Made by a program: the position numbers and the translations under genes. Of a stretch of 64,000 nt of DNA, positions 52,628 to 62,673 are shown in pieces (positions within the stretch are counted from its first letter, which is position 1; each line of letters opens with the position of its first letter). The stretch covers positions 438,268 to 502,267 of the forward strand of contig NZ_BAABKM010000005.1 in the NCBI RefSeq assembly GCF_039543825.1, read 5' to 3'. The stretch is from Nocardioides conyzicola. GTDB taxonomy: Bacteria; Actinomycetota; Actinomycetes; Propionibacteriales; Nocardioidaceae. Below the pieces are notes generated by a model that worked only from the letters and a program-made list of their open reading frames with translations, had not been told where the DNA came from and searched no databases.

Positions 52628-53794
52628 CTAGTCCGGCAGCTCGAACCAGGCGCAGGTCCCGCCGTACGGCGCGTCGGTCAGGCCGATCCTGCCGCCGTGC
52701 GCCTCGACGATCCGCCGGCACGTCGTCAGGCCGATGCCCGACCCCTCGACGTCCTCGTTGACGCGGGCGAGCGGCTGGAAGACCCGTTCCTGCTGGTCGG
52801 CGGGGACGCCGGGTCCGCAGTCGCGGACCTCGACCCGCCAGCGGTCGCCGATCCGGGTCGAGTCCACCTCGATGTGGGCGGGCTGGCCGGGGCGCACGAA
52901 CTTGGCGGCGTTCGCGACCAGGTTCTGCAGCACCGCGCGCAGCTGGACGGGGTCACCGACGACGGTGGGCAGCTCCCCCACGACGACGGTCGTCCCCGCG
53001 AGCGCGGCGGCCAGGTCCTCCTGCACGTCGGCGACGACCGCGGCCAGGTCGACCGGACCGCGCTGCAGCTCGCCGCCGACGCGGGCGAAGGCGAGCAGGT
53101 CGTTGATGAGCGACTGCATCCGGTCGGCGCCGCCGATCGCGCGCTGGACGAGGAAGGTCATCTCCAGCTGGTCGTCCTCGGACGCGCTGACCTCCTCCTC
53201 GATCATCTTGAGCGACAGGGTCACCGCCGTCAGCGGGTTGCGCAGGTCGTGGCTCACCTGACCGGCGAACGCCGCGAGCTGCTCGTTGGAGCGCTCCAGC
53301 TCGCGGGTCCGGAACTCCAGCTCGAGCAGGTCGACGACCCGGTCCGCGAGCCCGAGCAGGGCGCGCTCCTGCTCGTCGGTCAGCGATCTGGGGACCTCGT
53401 CGAAGACGCACAGGGTCCCGATGACGACGCCCTCGGGGGTCAGGAGCTGGTGGGTCGCGTAGAACCGGACGTTGCCGATCGCGCCGGTGACGAACGGGTT
53501 GTCGCGGAACCGCGGATCAAGGCTGGCGTCCGGCACCACGACCGGCCGGCCCTCGTGGAGGACCACGTTGCACATCGAGTCCTCGCGGGCGCACACCGAG
53601 GGGTCGAAGCCGTGCGTGGCGATCTGGTGCTGCTCGGTGTCGGTGATCAGGTTGATCGTCGCCATCGGGGTCTGGGCGACCTGGGCCGCGATCTCGACGA
53701 TCGCGAGCAGGTCGGCTCGCGGCGGGTGCACCAGGACCTGGTACTTCCCGATCTCGGCGACGCGCGCCGCGTCCGGCCCCCCAGTGGTCGTCAC
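52628..53794 (-). CDS. GAF-domain sensor histidine kinase
   Basis: This 388-residue protein has no membrane helix. A GAF domain (about residues 15-160) contains FDPSVCAREDSMCNVVLHEGR and FYATHQLLTPEGVVIGTLCVFD, a pattern seen in cofactor-binding GAF kinases. The phospho-acceptor His is in GQVSHDLRNPLTAVTLSLK near residue 181, and the ATPase boxes NLVANAAKFV and GSGIGLTTCRRIVEAHGG follow. No response regulator lies next to it. GTG at 53794 is chosen because a TAACCT box stands 7 nt upstream. Confidence 0.9.
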   Translation of the reverse strand: MTTTGGPDAARVAEIGKYQVLVHPPRADLLAIVEIAAQVAQTPMATINLITDTEQHQIATHGFDPSVCAREDSMCNVVLHEGRPVVVPDASLDPRFRDNPFVTGAIGNVRFYATHQLLTPEGVVIGTLCVFDEVPRSLTDEQERALLGLADRVVDLLELEFRTRELERSNEQLAAFAGQVSHDLRNPLTAVTLSLKMIEEEVSASEDDQLEMTFLVQRAIGGADRMQSLINDLLAFARVGGELQRGPVDLAAVVADVQEDLAAALAGTTVVVGELPTVVGDPVQLRAVLQNLVANAAKFVRPGQPAHIEVDSTRIGDRWRVEVRDCGPGVPADQQERVFQPLARVNEDVEGSGIGLTTCRRIVEAHGGRIGLTDAPYGGTCAWFELPD

Positions 53795-53801
53795 GACGCG
53801 A

Positions 53802-53807
53802 AGGTTA
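53802..53807 (-). promoter_or_regulatory. leaderless-type -10 box for the GAF histidine kinase
   Basis: TAACCT (minus strand) lies 7 nt before the GTG at 53794. Confidence 0.5.
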
Positions 53808-53840
53808 ATACGGACGCGGTCCCGCGTCACCGCCCGCCCG

Positions 53841-55598
53841 TCACCGGGAGAAGCTCGGCGGCCCTCCACCCCCGGCCGGCGGACCACCGTTGCCACCGAA
53901 GCCTCCGCCGCCGAACGCTCGACGCTGGGTGCTGCTGTCGTCGGTGGTCGGCAGGGCCCGGTCGAGGTCGGCGAGCACCACGACGTCGCCGGCGGCGAGC
54001 CCGTCGGTCACCTCGACCGTGGTCGCCCCGACCACCCCGGTGGTCACCCGGGTCCGGGTGACGCTGTCGCCGTCCTTGACGCTCACCGCGCCGTTGGTGA
54101 CCGCCGACGCCGGGACGGTGACGACGTCCTGGGCGTCGCCGGTCACGACCGAGACCGAGGCGTTGAGGCCGGTCGCGACGTCGAGGTTCTTGCGCGTCAG
54201 GGTGATCGTCACCGGGTACGTCGAGGAGTCGTCGGGCACGGTGCTGATCTGCGTCACCGTGCCCGCGAGCCCGTCGGACGAGCCGGCCGGGGTCGCGGTC
54301 GCCAGCTGGCCGACGGCGAGCTGCTGCACCTGGGCGCTGGTCGCGTCGACCTGGACCGTCGTCGTGCCGCGCGAGACCAGCACGAACACCTCCGTGCCCG
54401 ACGAGATCGAGTCACCCTCGGCGGCGTCCACCGCGACGACCTCGCCCGCGAACGGTGCCGTGACCGTGGCCATCCGGAGCTCCTGCTGCGCCTCGATCAG
54501 GTCGGCCTTCGCCTGGTCGATCGCGGCCTGGTCCTTGGCCAGGGTCGCCGCCGTGACGGTCATCCCGCCCGAGGCGCCCGAGCCGCCCGAGGACGGGGTG
54601 GACGAGGTCGACGGCGTGCTGCTCGGCTGGCTCGTGCTGGGCTGGTCCGTGGGTTGGGCCGTGGGCTCGTCCGAGGGCTGGGCCGTGGGCTCGTCCGTGC
54701 TGGGCTGGTCGCCGCTGGACTGGAGCCCCGCCACGGCCGCGGTCAGGGTGCTCGCGAGGTCGGTCAGGGCGCCCTGCAGCGCGTCCTGGTCGGTGGAGAC
54801 CTGGGTCTGCGCGGCCTGGACGGCGGCGAGCGCGTCCGTGCACGCCTGGTCGGTCGCGTCGTCGGTGGTCCCGGGATCGGCGCTCGGGTCCGCGGTCGGG
54901 TCGGTGCTGGGATCCTCGCTCGGGTCGGATGTGAACGCCGTCGCGCAGGCGGCCTGCTGCGCCGTCAACGCGTCGCGTGCGGCGGTCAGGGACGCGCTGA
55001 CCACCGACTGGGCCGACGTGACCGCGCGCTGCTGGGCGGCCAGCTCGGCGAGCGCCGCCGAGGTGCCGTCGTCCGTGCCGCCGCCGGTGGACGGTTCGTC
55101 GGAGCCGCCGCCAGCGGAGCCGCCGCCCGACCCGTTGCCCGAGGAGCCCGTGGCCGGCGTGGCCGACGAGGTCGAGGTCGAGGTCGAGGTCGAGGTCGAG
55201 GACACGGTGTCCGCCTGGGACTCCTCGTCGTTCTCCAGCTGGGCACGGGCCTGGGCGAGCGTGGCCCGGGCCTGCTGGACCGACTTGCGCAGGCTGGTGT
55301 CGTCGAGGGCGCCGAGCACCGCGCCGGCCTTGACCTTGTCACCGGCCGCGACGGAGACGTCCTCGATCGTCCCGGAGGTCGCGAAGGAGAGGTCCGCCCG
55401 GCCCGCAGGCTCGACGGCGCCCGAGAGCTCGAGGGTCTGCTCGACGTCGCCGACCGTGGCGGCGACCGTCCGGTAGGACGTGCCGTCGGCGCTGGCGGCG
55501 TACGCCGCGTAGCCGACCCCGACCACCGCGACCGTCAGGGCACCGGCAATCACCCGCCGCGCACGGCGGCCGGGTCGACGCATGCGGGCGACGTTCAC
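53841..55598 (-). CDS. HlyD/MacA-like adaptor with long low-complexity inserts
   Basis: This 585-residue protein is much longer than a usual MacA (about 380). It has an N-terminal helix (about residues 9-30), a biotinyl-lipoyl half (FATSGTIEDVSVAAGDKVKAGAVLG), helical hairpin parts broken by Ser/Thr/Gly/Pro-rich stretches (a TS repeat near residue 135, DPS/DPT repeats near 225, and DEP/AQP repeats near 310), then the second lipoyl half (ATVTAPFAGEVVAVDAAEGD) and beta-barrel. The C-terminus is glycine-rich. GTG at 55598 overlaps the lipoprotein TGA. It is the second adaptor in one operon, so it may link the exporter to the wall. Confidence 0.8.
   Translation of the reverse strand: MNVARMRRPGRRARRVIAGALTVAVVGVGYAAYAASADGTSYRTVAATVGDVEQTLELSGAVEPAGRADLSFATSGTIEDVSVAAGDKVKAGAVLGALDDTSLRKSVQQARATLAQARAQLENDEESQADTVSSTSTSTSTSTSSATPATGSSGNGSGGGSAGGGSDEPSTGGGTDDGTSAALAELAAQQRAVTSAQSVVSASLTAARDALTAQQAACATAFTSDPSEDPSTDPTADPSADPGTTDDATDQACTDALAAVQAAQTQVSTDQDALQGALTDLASTLTAAVAGLQSSGDQPSTDEPTAQPSDEPTAQPTDQPSTSQPSSTPSTSSTPSSGGSGASGGMTVTAATLAKDQAAIDQAKADLIEAQQELRMATVTAPFAGEVVAVDAAEGDSISSGTEVFVLVSRGTTTVQVDATSAQVQQLAVGQLATATPAGSSDGLAGTVTQISTVPDDSSTYPVTITLTRKNLDVATGLNASVSVVTGDAQDVVTVPASAVTNGAVSVKDGDSVTRTRVTTGVVGATTVEVTDGLAAGDVVVLADLDRALPTTDDSSTQRRAFGGGGFGGNGGPPAGGGGPPSFSR
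55168..55200. repeat. hexanucleotide microsatellite (GAGGTC)5
   Basis: Five GAGGTC units plus GAG encode the Thr-Ser run in the adaptor linker. Gain or loss of a unit would change linker length by two residues without a frameshift. Confidence 0.9.
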
Positions 55599-56455
55599 GA
55601 CGCGCCGCCTGCGCGGCCCATGCCGAACCCGCCGGTGCACGCACCGTCGACCGGCTGGGACACGCTGATCGAGGTCGCGGCCACCGCGCCGGTGTCGTCG
55701 GACTCGCCCAGGGCGTTGACGCACGCCCCGACCTTGACGGCGGCAGCGGTCGCCTTCGCGTTGGTCGTGTACGTCGTGTCGTCGCCCACGGTCACCGAGA
55801 CCTCGGTCGACGTGGCGTCGGCGCTCTCGCCACCGCCGGGCTGGGTCGCCGTGACCGTGAAACCGGTCGCGGAGACCGCCGTGACCTCGCCGACGGTGCC
55901 GAACCCACCGAACCCGCGACCACCCCCACCGGGGCCGCCGGACGGGGCGCCGGACGGGGCGCCACTGGGTCGGTCGGTCGGCATGCCGCTCGGAGCACCG
56001 GCGGGCCGCTGGCCCCCGCCACCGAAGCCGCACGTGCCGTCGTCGGAGGCCGCGGTGATCCGCACCGTGGCGGCCGTGACCTCGGTCGCCGGGGCGGTCG
56101 AGGCATCACCGGACGAGCCGTCGTCGGCCGTGGTCACGACGACGCACGAGCCGACGGTCACGTCCGCGAGGGTCGCGTCCACCTGCTGGGTGAAGGTCGT
56201 CTTCCCGGTCCACGACACGGCGACCTGACCGGAGGCCTGGCTCTGCACCTGCGCGGTCGTGCCGCTGACGGCCGCGACCTCGCCGGATGCACCGGGCGCC
56301 CGACCTCCCTGGCCGCCGGCGGTCTGCCCGGCGGGTCCACCGGCCGCCGCGGCCGAGTCGGAGGCTTCGCCGCTGGCGTCGCTGCCGCAGGCCGCCAGGG
56401 TGGCCAGCACGAGCACCGAGGAGGCGGTCGCGAGCGTGACACGGGTGAGGTTCAT
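55595..56455 (-). CDS. lipoprotein with two DUF5666-like repeats
   Basis: This 286-residue protein has a lipobox (LATLAACGS, Cys near residue 22). Two related domains follow: SGEVAAVSGTTAQVQS...VTVGSCVVV and VGEVTAVSATGFTVTA...VKVGACVNALGE, each of the small beta-barrel DUF5666 kind. A Gly/Pro/Ser-rich linker lies between them. It would be anchored to the outer face of the membrane. It starts 19 bp after the permease with GAAGGA before the ATG at 56455, and overlaps the second adaptor gene. An accessory role in the ABC exporter is inferred. Confidence 0.78.
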   Translation of the reverse strand: MNLTRVTLATASSVLVLATLAACGSDASGEASDSAAAAGGPAGQTAGGQGGRAPGASGEVAAVSGTTAQVQSQASGQVAVSWTGKTTFTQQVDATLADVTVGSCVVVTTADDGSSGDASTAPATEVTAATVRITAASDDGTCGFGGGGQRPAGAPSGMPTDRPSGAPSGAPSGGPGGGGRGFGGFGTVGEVTAVSATGFTVTATQPGGGESADATSTEVSVTVGDDTTYTTNAKATAAAVKVGACVNALGESDDTGAVAATSISVSQPVDGACTGGFGMGRAGGAS

Positions 56456-56474
56456 CGAGGTCCTTCCAAGGGAT

Positions 56475-57697
56475 CTATTCACTGCGGAGCGCATCGATCG
56501 GGGTGAGTCGGGCGGCGCGGCTGGCCGGGTAGACCCCGAAGCCGACGCCGAGCGCGAGGGAGGTGGCCAGGGCGGCCAGGGTGGCGACCAGCGAGAGCGT
56601 CACGGGTTGGTCGATCAGCGGCGGCAGCATCCACGAGCCGACGACCCCGATCAGGATCCCGGCGATGCCGCCGGCCAGGCCGAGCATCGAGGCCTCGACC
56701 AGGAACTGTCGCCCGATCACGCTCGGCGTCGCACCGAGGGCCTTGCGGAGCCCGATCTCGCGGATCCGCTCCGTGACCGAGACCAGCATGATGTTCATGA
56801 CCCCGACCCCGCCGACGAGCAGGGAGATCGCGGCCACGCCGGTGAGCAGCACCGTGAGCGTCTTGTTGGTGGAGTTCGCGGTCTCGACCAGAGAGTCCTG
56901 GGTCGAGATGCTGAAGTCGGCATCCGTGGCGGCGACGTCGTGACGGGTCAGGAGCAGGCTGTTGATCTCCTGGTACGCCGCGCTCAGCGTGCCTGCGGAC
57001 GTGGCCTCCACGTAGATCGTCGACACGGCGCTGGTCGTCGAGCCGGTGATCGACTTCGCGGTGCTGATCGGGACCAGGGCCTGGTCGTCCTCCGAGGTGC
57101 CGCTCGAGGAGGCGCCCGACGAGTCGAGGACGCCGATGACCGTCAGCTGGCGCCCGCCGATGGTCACGCTCTGCCCGACGGGGCTGCCGAACGTGAAGAG
57201 CTCGCCCGCGGTGTCGGACCCGAGCACGACGACGTCGGCGCCGCTGGTGACCTCGGCGTCGGTGAAGAAGCGTCCCGAGGCGAGCGTCCGGGCGCGGACC
57301 TCCAGCCACGACGGAGTCGTGCCGACGACCGACGTGGTCCAGTTGGTCTCTCCGGCGGTGACCGCGAGGGACGACGAGGTGACGGCGGCGACCTTCTCCG
57401 CATCGGGTACGGCGTCCGGGTCGGCCACGGCGCTGGTGTCCTCGAGGGTCAGCGTGGTCGCCGACCCGAACCCGCCGCGTACGCCGGACGTGTCGGTGCT
57501 GCTGCCGGGCGAGATGATCAGCAGGTTGCTGCCGAGCGCGTCGATCTCCGACTTGACCTTGCCCTGGGCCCCCTGGCCGAAGCCCACGGTGAGGATCACC
57601 GACGCGATGCCGATGACGATGCCCAGCATGGTCAGGATCGAGCGCATCCGGTGGGCGCGCACGGCCTCGGCGCCCGCCCGGACGGTCTCCAGCCAGT

Positions 57698-57701
<4 letters not shown>
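56475..57701 (-). CDS. MacB-type ABC transporter permease
   Basis: This 408-residue protein has the MacB layout: one N-terminal helix (about residues 18-42: MLGIVIGIASVILTVGFG), a large extracellular periplasmic-core-like domain (about 50-275), then three helices with the FtsX signature (VTERIREIGLRKALGATPSVIGRQFLVEA near 310-338). It is a mechanotransmission-type exporter rather than a conduit. It overlaps the ATPase gene (GTGA). Confidence 0.92.
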
Positions 57702-58398
<697 letters not shown>

Positions 58399-58402
<4 letters not shown>

Positions 58403-59583
58403 TGGCCGGGACCCCCGGCCGGCATCCCGCCAGGCAGCTGGCTGAAGTCGGGCAGCTGCCCGCCGCCGGGGAGCTCGCCCTGCTGTTGCCCGCCGCCGTT
58501 GCCGCCACCCGTCGGGGCCCGGAAGCCCTGGACGACGATCGTGTCGCCCTCCTTCAGCCCCTGGGTGATCTCGGTGGCCATGCCGTACGTCTCGCCGGTC
58601 TCGACCTCGGTCTTGACCTCCTTGCCGTCCACCAGCTTGGTCACATAGGTCTTGCCGTCGGTGGTCGAGAGGGCGTTGGTGGCGACGGTGAGCACGTCGG
58701 GGACCTGCTTCACGACGATCGAGACGGTCGCCGAGACGCCGGCGTACAGGTCCTGCTGCTTGCCGGTGACCTCGACGGTGACCGGGAAGACCGCGGCCCC
58801 GCTGTCGTTGGTCTGGGCGACGAGGCCGACCTCGGAGACGGTGCCGTAGATCGTGTCGTCGACGCCGGTGGCGGTGATCTTGGCCTGCAGGCCCTCCTTC
58901 AGCTGCTGGGCGTCCGCGGCCGCGACCGTGCCGTCGACGACGAAGGAGTGGGTGGAGACGATCGAGATGGTCCCGGTGGCCGTGTCGGTGCCGGTGTCCG
59001 TCGAGCCGTTCGACGCGTCGGCACCGCTCGGGCTCGAGCTCGAGCTGGAGCCGGTGACGTCGCCCTTGGCCAGGTCGACGCTGGTCACGGTGCCCGCGAT
59101 CGAGGCCCGCAGGGTGGCGTCCTGCACGGCCTCCCGAGCGTCGGCGAGCGTGGCCTGCGCCGACACGACCGCGGCGTTGTCGGCGGCGAGCTGGACGTCG
59201 CTCTCGCCGTTGTCCTCGTCCTCGTCGAGCTGGGTGGTCGCCGCCTCGAGCGAGGTCAGCGCCGCCGCCCGCGAGGCCACCAGCGCGCTGTCGTCGACGC
59301 GGGCGAGCGGGTCGCCCTTTTTGACCTTGTCGCCCTCGTCGACCAGGACCTTCGTGACGGTGCCGGAGACGGCGAAGCTCTCGTCGCTGGACTTCCGGGC
59401 GGCGATCGTGCCGTCGGCCGAGACCGTCTGCTCGATGGTCTGGGTGCTCACGGTCGCCGTGGTGCTGGACTCCGCCGCCGTCGAGTCCCGGGTCATCAAC
59501 CAGACGCCGCTGCCGGCGGCCACCACCAGGGCGACGGGTACGGCGAGCCAGGCCCGCCTCCGTCCCCGCAACGAGATCCGCAC
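58399..59583 (-). CDS. MacA-like periplasmic adaptor protein
   Basis: This 394-residue protein has one N-terminal helix (about residues 12-34), a lipoyl half (SGTVTKVLVDEGDKVKKGDPLARV), an alpha-hairpin (about 95-160) interrupted by a short Ser/Gly-rich insert, then beta-barrel and membrane-proximal domains and a Gly/Gln-rich C-terminus. It heads the five-gene exporter operon. The start is GTG at 59583: AGGAGG lies 7 nt upstream, inside a hairpin stem (see 59584-59630). The first 8 residues of the longer reading from 59607 are rejected. Confidence 0.88.
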
Positions 59584-59630
59584 CAGCACTCCTCCTGACG
59601 ATCGCACGCCCCGAGGGGCCGGTCAGGAGG
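59584..59630 (-). promoter_or_regulatory. hairpin hiding the ribosome site of the MacA-like gene
   Basis: In the mRNA, CCTCCTGAC (59630-59622) pairs perfectly with GTCAGGAGG (59599-59591), which contains the AGGAGG ribosome site 7 nt before the GTG start. The 22-nt loop holds a small GCCC-CTCG-GGGC hairpin. It could control translation or, since pspAB ends 57 bp upstream on the same strand, act as an attenuator. Confidence 0.5.
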
Positions 59631-59686
59631 AATGTGTCGGTGCGGGCTGTGGCGGGAGTGGGGTGTCCCTGTGCGTCACCTGTGGG

Positions 59687-60262
59687 TCAGAGCCCGGGGG
59701 CTCCCCAGACGGCCAGCCAGCGACCGAGGTCCTGCTCCATCGGCAGCTCGCCGGTCAGGGTGTCGCGGAGGTGGATCTCGGTCAGGTTGTCGCGCTGCTT
59801 CTCCCCCGGCTTGGGGGCGAACGCGTAGAAGGTGCCGCGCTTGTAGAGGTAGACCAGGCCGACGCGACGGCCGTCGGTGCCCTCGAACGGGATCAACGAG
59901 CAGAGCAGCCCCGACCCGAAGCCGTGGTCCTCGAGCGAGGTGTTGACGGCGTGCAGGTCGGTGCACAGCCCCGCCGGGTCGTCGGGGTCACCGTGGACGA
60001 CCAGCCAGGTGAAGCCGTACTCGTCCTGCGAGACCTCGACGTCCGGCTCGTCGGGGTCGGCGTTGAGGAGCTCGACCACGTCGGCCTGGACCGCGCGGAA
60101 CGCCTGGCCGGTCGCCGCGCGGTAGCAGACCGAGGCGGTCCCGGTCGGCCGCAGCGCGAGCGTCGTCTCGAGGGTGACCGCGGCGCTCGGGACCAGGAAG
60201 AGCGCGTCGAGCTGCGGCGCCTTCGGTCGGGACCGGCCGGCGATGACGTCCCAGAGGCCCAT
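59687..60262 (-). CDS. pspAB: PspA-associated protein PspAB
   Basis: This 191-residue soluble protein starts MGLWDVIAGRSRPKAPQLD and contains GLCTDLHAVNTSLEDHGFG and GLVYLYKRGTFYAFAPKPGE, the PspA-associated AB family. It always travels with pspA and the htpX-like protease in actinobacteria as far as I know. Function: membrane-stress response, details unknown. Its ATG shares a base with the htpX stop (TGATG). Confidence 0.88.
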   Translation of the reverse strand: MGLWDVIAGRSRPKAPQLDALFLVPSAAVTLETTLALRPTGTASVCYRAATGQAFRAVQADVVELLNADPDEPDVEVSQDEYGFTWLVVHGDPDDPAGLCTDLHAVNTSLEDHGFGSGLLCSLIPFEGTDGRRVGLVYLYKRGTFYAFAPKPGEKQRDNLTEIHLRDTLTGELPMEQDLGRWLAVWGAPGL

Positions 60263-61176
60263 CAGGCGGTGCGATCGAGCTCGGCGCGGATCCCCGCGAG
60301 CTGCTCGAGGCGCTGCTCCAGGGTCGGGTGCGTCGAGGTGAGGGTGCGCATCGAGACGCCCTTGACGGCCGGTGCGATGAAGAACGCGTTCATCGGCTGC
60401 GAGGCGCGCAGGTCGCGGTCGGGGATCGTGTTGATCTCGCCGGTGATCTTCTGCAGCGCCGACGCCAGGGCCTCGGGCTTCATGGTCAGGTAGGCGCCGG
60501 CGCGGTCGGCCGACAGCTCGCGGTAGCGCGAGAGCAGCTTGAGGAGCAGGAAGCTGACGGCGTACGTGATCATGCTGACGACCAGCACGACCAACCAGAC
60601 CGGCAGGCCGCCGCTGTTGTTGTCGCGGCGGCCGCCGCCGAAGATCGCGCCGTACTGCGCGCCGCGGGTGAGCATGCCGGCGAGGATGCCGGCCGAGGAG
60701 GCGACGGTCATCACCAGGACGTCGCGGTGGGCGACGTGCGAGAGCTCGTGCGCGAGCACGCCCTCGAGCTCCTCGGCGTCGAGCCGCTGGAGGATGCCGG
60801 TGGTGACGACGACGACCGAACGCTGCGGGGACCGACCGGTCGCGAAGGCGTTGGGCAGGTCGGTGTCGGCGATGCCGACGCGCGGCTTCGGCATGTCGGC
60901 GAGGGCGCAGAGCCGGTCGATCATGCCGTGCAGCTCGGGTGCCTCCTGCGGGCTGACCTCACGGGCGCCCATCGCCTTCATCGCGACGCTGTCGGAGTTG
61001 TACCACTGGAACCAGACCACGCCGAGTCCGATGACCGCGATGAACGGCGCCCAGCCGATCGGCATGACGGCGATCAGGAGCGCGATGATGGCGACGAAGA
61101 GACCACCGAGCAGGAACATCACGGTGGTCATCCGGGCGGTGAGCCCGGCGTCGCCGACGAAACGAGTGCGTGCCAT
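60262..61176 (-). CDS. htpX: HtpX-like zinc metalloprotease (M48)
   Basis: This 304-residue protein has two N-terminal helices (about residues 15-55). The zinc motif HELSH (GVLAHELSHVAHRDVLVM) is near residue 140, followed by two more helices (about 155-175 and 190-215) and the Glu ligand in RELSADRAGAYLT. HtpX degrades damaged membrane proteins. It follows pspA by 48 bp and overlaps pspAB, forming the stress operon. Confidence 0.92.
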   Translation of the reverse strand: MARTRFVGDAGLTARMTTVMFLLGGLFVAIIALLIAVMPIGWAPFIAVIGLGVVWFQWYNSDSVAMKAMGAREVSPQEAPELHGMIDRLCALADMPKPRVGIADTDLPNAFATGRSPQRSVVVVTTGILQRLDAEELEGVLAHELSHVAHRDVLVMTVASSAGILAGMLTRGAQYGAIFGGGRRDNNSGGLPVWLVVLVVSMITYAVSFLLLKLLSRYRELSADRAGAYLTMKPEALASALQKITGEINTIPDRDLRASQPMNAFFIAPAVKGVSMRTLTSTHPTLEQRLEQLAGIRAELDRTA

Positions 61177-61224
61177 GCCTCGATTGTCCCCGGTGGCCCA
61201 AGGAGGACCGGGGCCCCGGCGGGA

Positions 61225-61992
61225 TCAGGCCGGGTTGGTGCCCTCGGAGGCGTCCTTCTCCGGCTCGGGTGCCAGGATCTCCGCCGGAGCGGGCGTGCTG
61301 CCGCCCTTGAGGGCCGCCAGCTCGGCCTCGACGTCGGCCTTGGAGCTCATCGCGTCGAGCTCCCGGGAGATGTCGTCTCCCGAGCCGACCGCGGTGGCGT
61401 CGTCCAGGGCACCGGAGGCGATCAGCTCGTCGATCGCGCCGGCGCGGGCCTGCATCTGGGCGGTCTTGTCCTCCGCGCGCTGGATCGCGGCGCCGACGTC
61501 GCCGAGCTCGTCGCCGATGCCGGACATCGCCTCGTTGATCCGCGTCTGCGCCTCGGCGGCGGTGTACGTCGCCTTGATGGTCTCCTTGCGGGTGCGGAAC
61601 GCCTCCACCTTCGCCTGGAGCCGCTGCTGCGCGAGGACGAGCTTCTCCTCCTCGCCCTGGAGCTGCGCGAGCTGGGTCTTCAGGTCGGCGATCTGTGCGG
61701 AGAGCCCCGACTTGCGGGTCAGGGCCTCGCGCGCGAGGTCCTCGCGGTCCATGGTGAGGGCCTTCTGCGCCTGGTCCTGCAGCTTGGTGGACTGCTGGTC
61801 GAGCTGGTTGATCTGCAGCTCGACGCGCTTGCGGCTGGTCGCGACGTCAGCCACGCCCCGGCGTACCTTGGCGAGCAGGTCGACCTGTCGCTGATAGCTG
61901 TAGTCCAGCGTCTCCCGCGGGTCCTCGGCGCGATCGAGCGCCTTGTTGGCCTTAGAGCGGAAGATCAGGCTGAAGCGCTGCCAAAGTCCCAT
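61225..61992 (-). CDS. pspA: PspA/IM30 (Vipp1-like) membrane-stress protein
   Basis: This 255-residue, almost entirely helical protein has the PspA coiled-coil core, beginning GLWQRFSLIFRSKANKALDRAEDP and running to about residue 215, then a proline-rich tail. PspA forms ESCRT-III-like assemblies that protect the inner membrane. A TAGGGT box lies 7 nt before the ATG, pointing to a leaderless mRNA. It leads pspA-htpX-pspAB and is divergent from the DUF3043 gene. Confidence 0.92.
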   Translation of the reverse strand: MGLWQRFSLIFRSKANKALDRAEDPRETLDYSYQRQVDLLAKVRRGVADVATSRKRVELQINQLDQQSTKLQDQAQKALTMDREDLAREALTRKSGLSAQIADLKTQLAQLQGEEEKLVLAQQRLQAKVEAFRTRKETIKATYTAAEAQTRINEAMSGIGDELGDVGAAIQRAEDKTAQMQARAGAIDELIASGALDDATAVGSGDDISRELDAMSSKADVEAELAALKGGSTPAPAEILAPEPEKDASEGTNPA

Positions 61993-61999
61993 GTCGCCA

Positions 62000-62005
62000 A
62001 CCCTA
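62000..62005 (-). promoter_or_regulatory. leaderless-type -10 box for pspA
   Basis: TAGGGT (minus strand) lies 7 nt before the ATG at 61992. Confidence 0.5.
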
Positions 62006-62079
62006 GGTGCAAAAGCAAGCGTCCGCGACGACGCCGGTAGTCTGGCGGCAGATTCGTCCCGGCTACTGAAGGTCCAGCG

Positions 62080-62664
62080 TTGTTCCGTCGCAGCAAGTCA
62101 GATTCCGCCCCCGAGGCCGTGACCGCCAAGGTCGGCGGCAAGGGTCGCCCCACGCCGACCCGCAAGGAGGCCGAGGCCGCCGCGAAGGCGCGTGCCAAGA
62201 CCCCGCGCACCCGCAAGGAGCTGGCCGCCGCACAGCGCTCCACCCGCACCGAGTCGAGCAAGACCGTGCGGCAGGGGATGAAGGACGGCGACGAGCGCTA
62301 CTTCCCCGCGCGCGACAAGGGCCCGGAGAAGCGCTTCGTCCGTGACTTCGTGGACGCACGCTTCTCGCTGGTCGAGCTGGTCATCCCGCTGCTGATCGTC
62401 ACGATGGTCCTCGGCTACTCCGGCAACAGCAGCCTTGCGCGGATCGGCAACACCATCCTCCTGGGCACGATCGTGTTCGTGGTCATGGACCTCTTCGTGC
62501 TCCGCTTCCGGCTGCGCAAGGCCTTCGACCAGCGGTTCCCGGGCAAGTCGTCGAAGGGCCTCACCTACTACGCCGTCACCCGGTCGCTGCAGATGAAGTT
62601 CATGCGGCTGCCGAAGTCGCGCGTGCGCATCGGGCAGCACCTGCCCGACGACTACCAGCGCTAG
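62080..62664 (+). CDS. DUF3043 membrane protein
   Basis: This 194-residue protein has a highly basic N-terminal half (KRxTPTRKEAEAAAKARAK-like segments to about residue 75). Two membrane helices follow (about 95-115 and 124-142: LVELVIPLLIVTMVLGY, ILLGTIVFVVMDLFVL), then a basic C-terminal tail. This matches the actinobacterial DUF3043 family of unknown role. The start is TTG at 62080 with GAAGG 7 nt upstream. Confidence 0.85.
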   Translation: MFRRSKSDSAPEAVTAKVGGKGRPTPTRKEAEAAAKARAKTPRTRKELAAAQRSTRTESSKTVRQGMKDGDERYFPARDKGPEKRFVRDFVDARFSLVELVIPLLIVTMVLGYSGNSSLARIGNTILLGTIVFVVMDLFVLRFRLRKAFDQRFPGKSSKGLTYYAVTRSLQMKFMRLPKSRVRIGQHLPDDYQR

Positions 62665-62673
62665 CCCGGCGTA

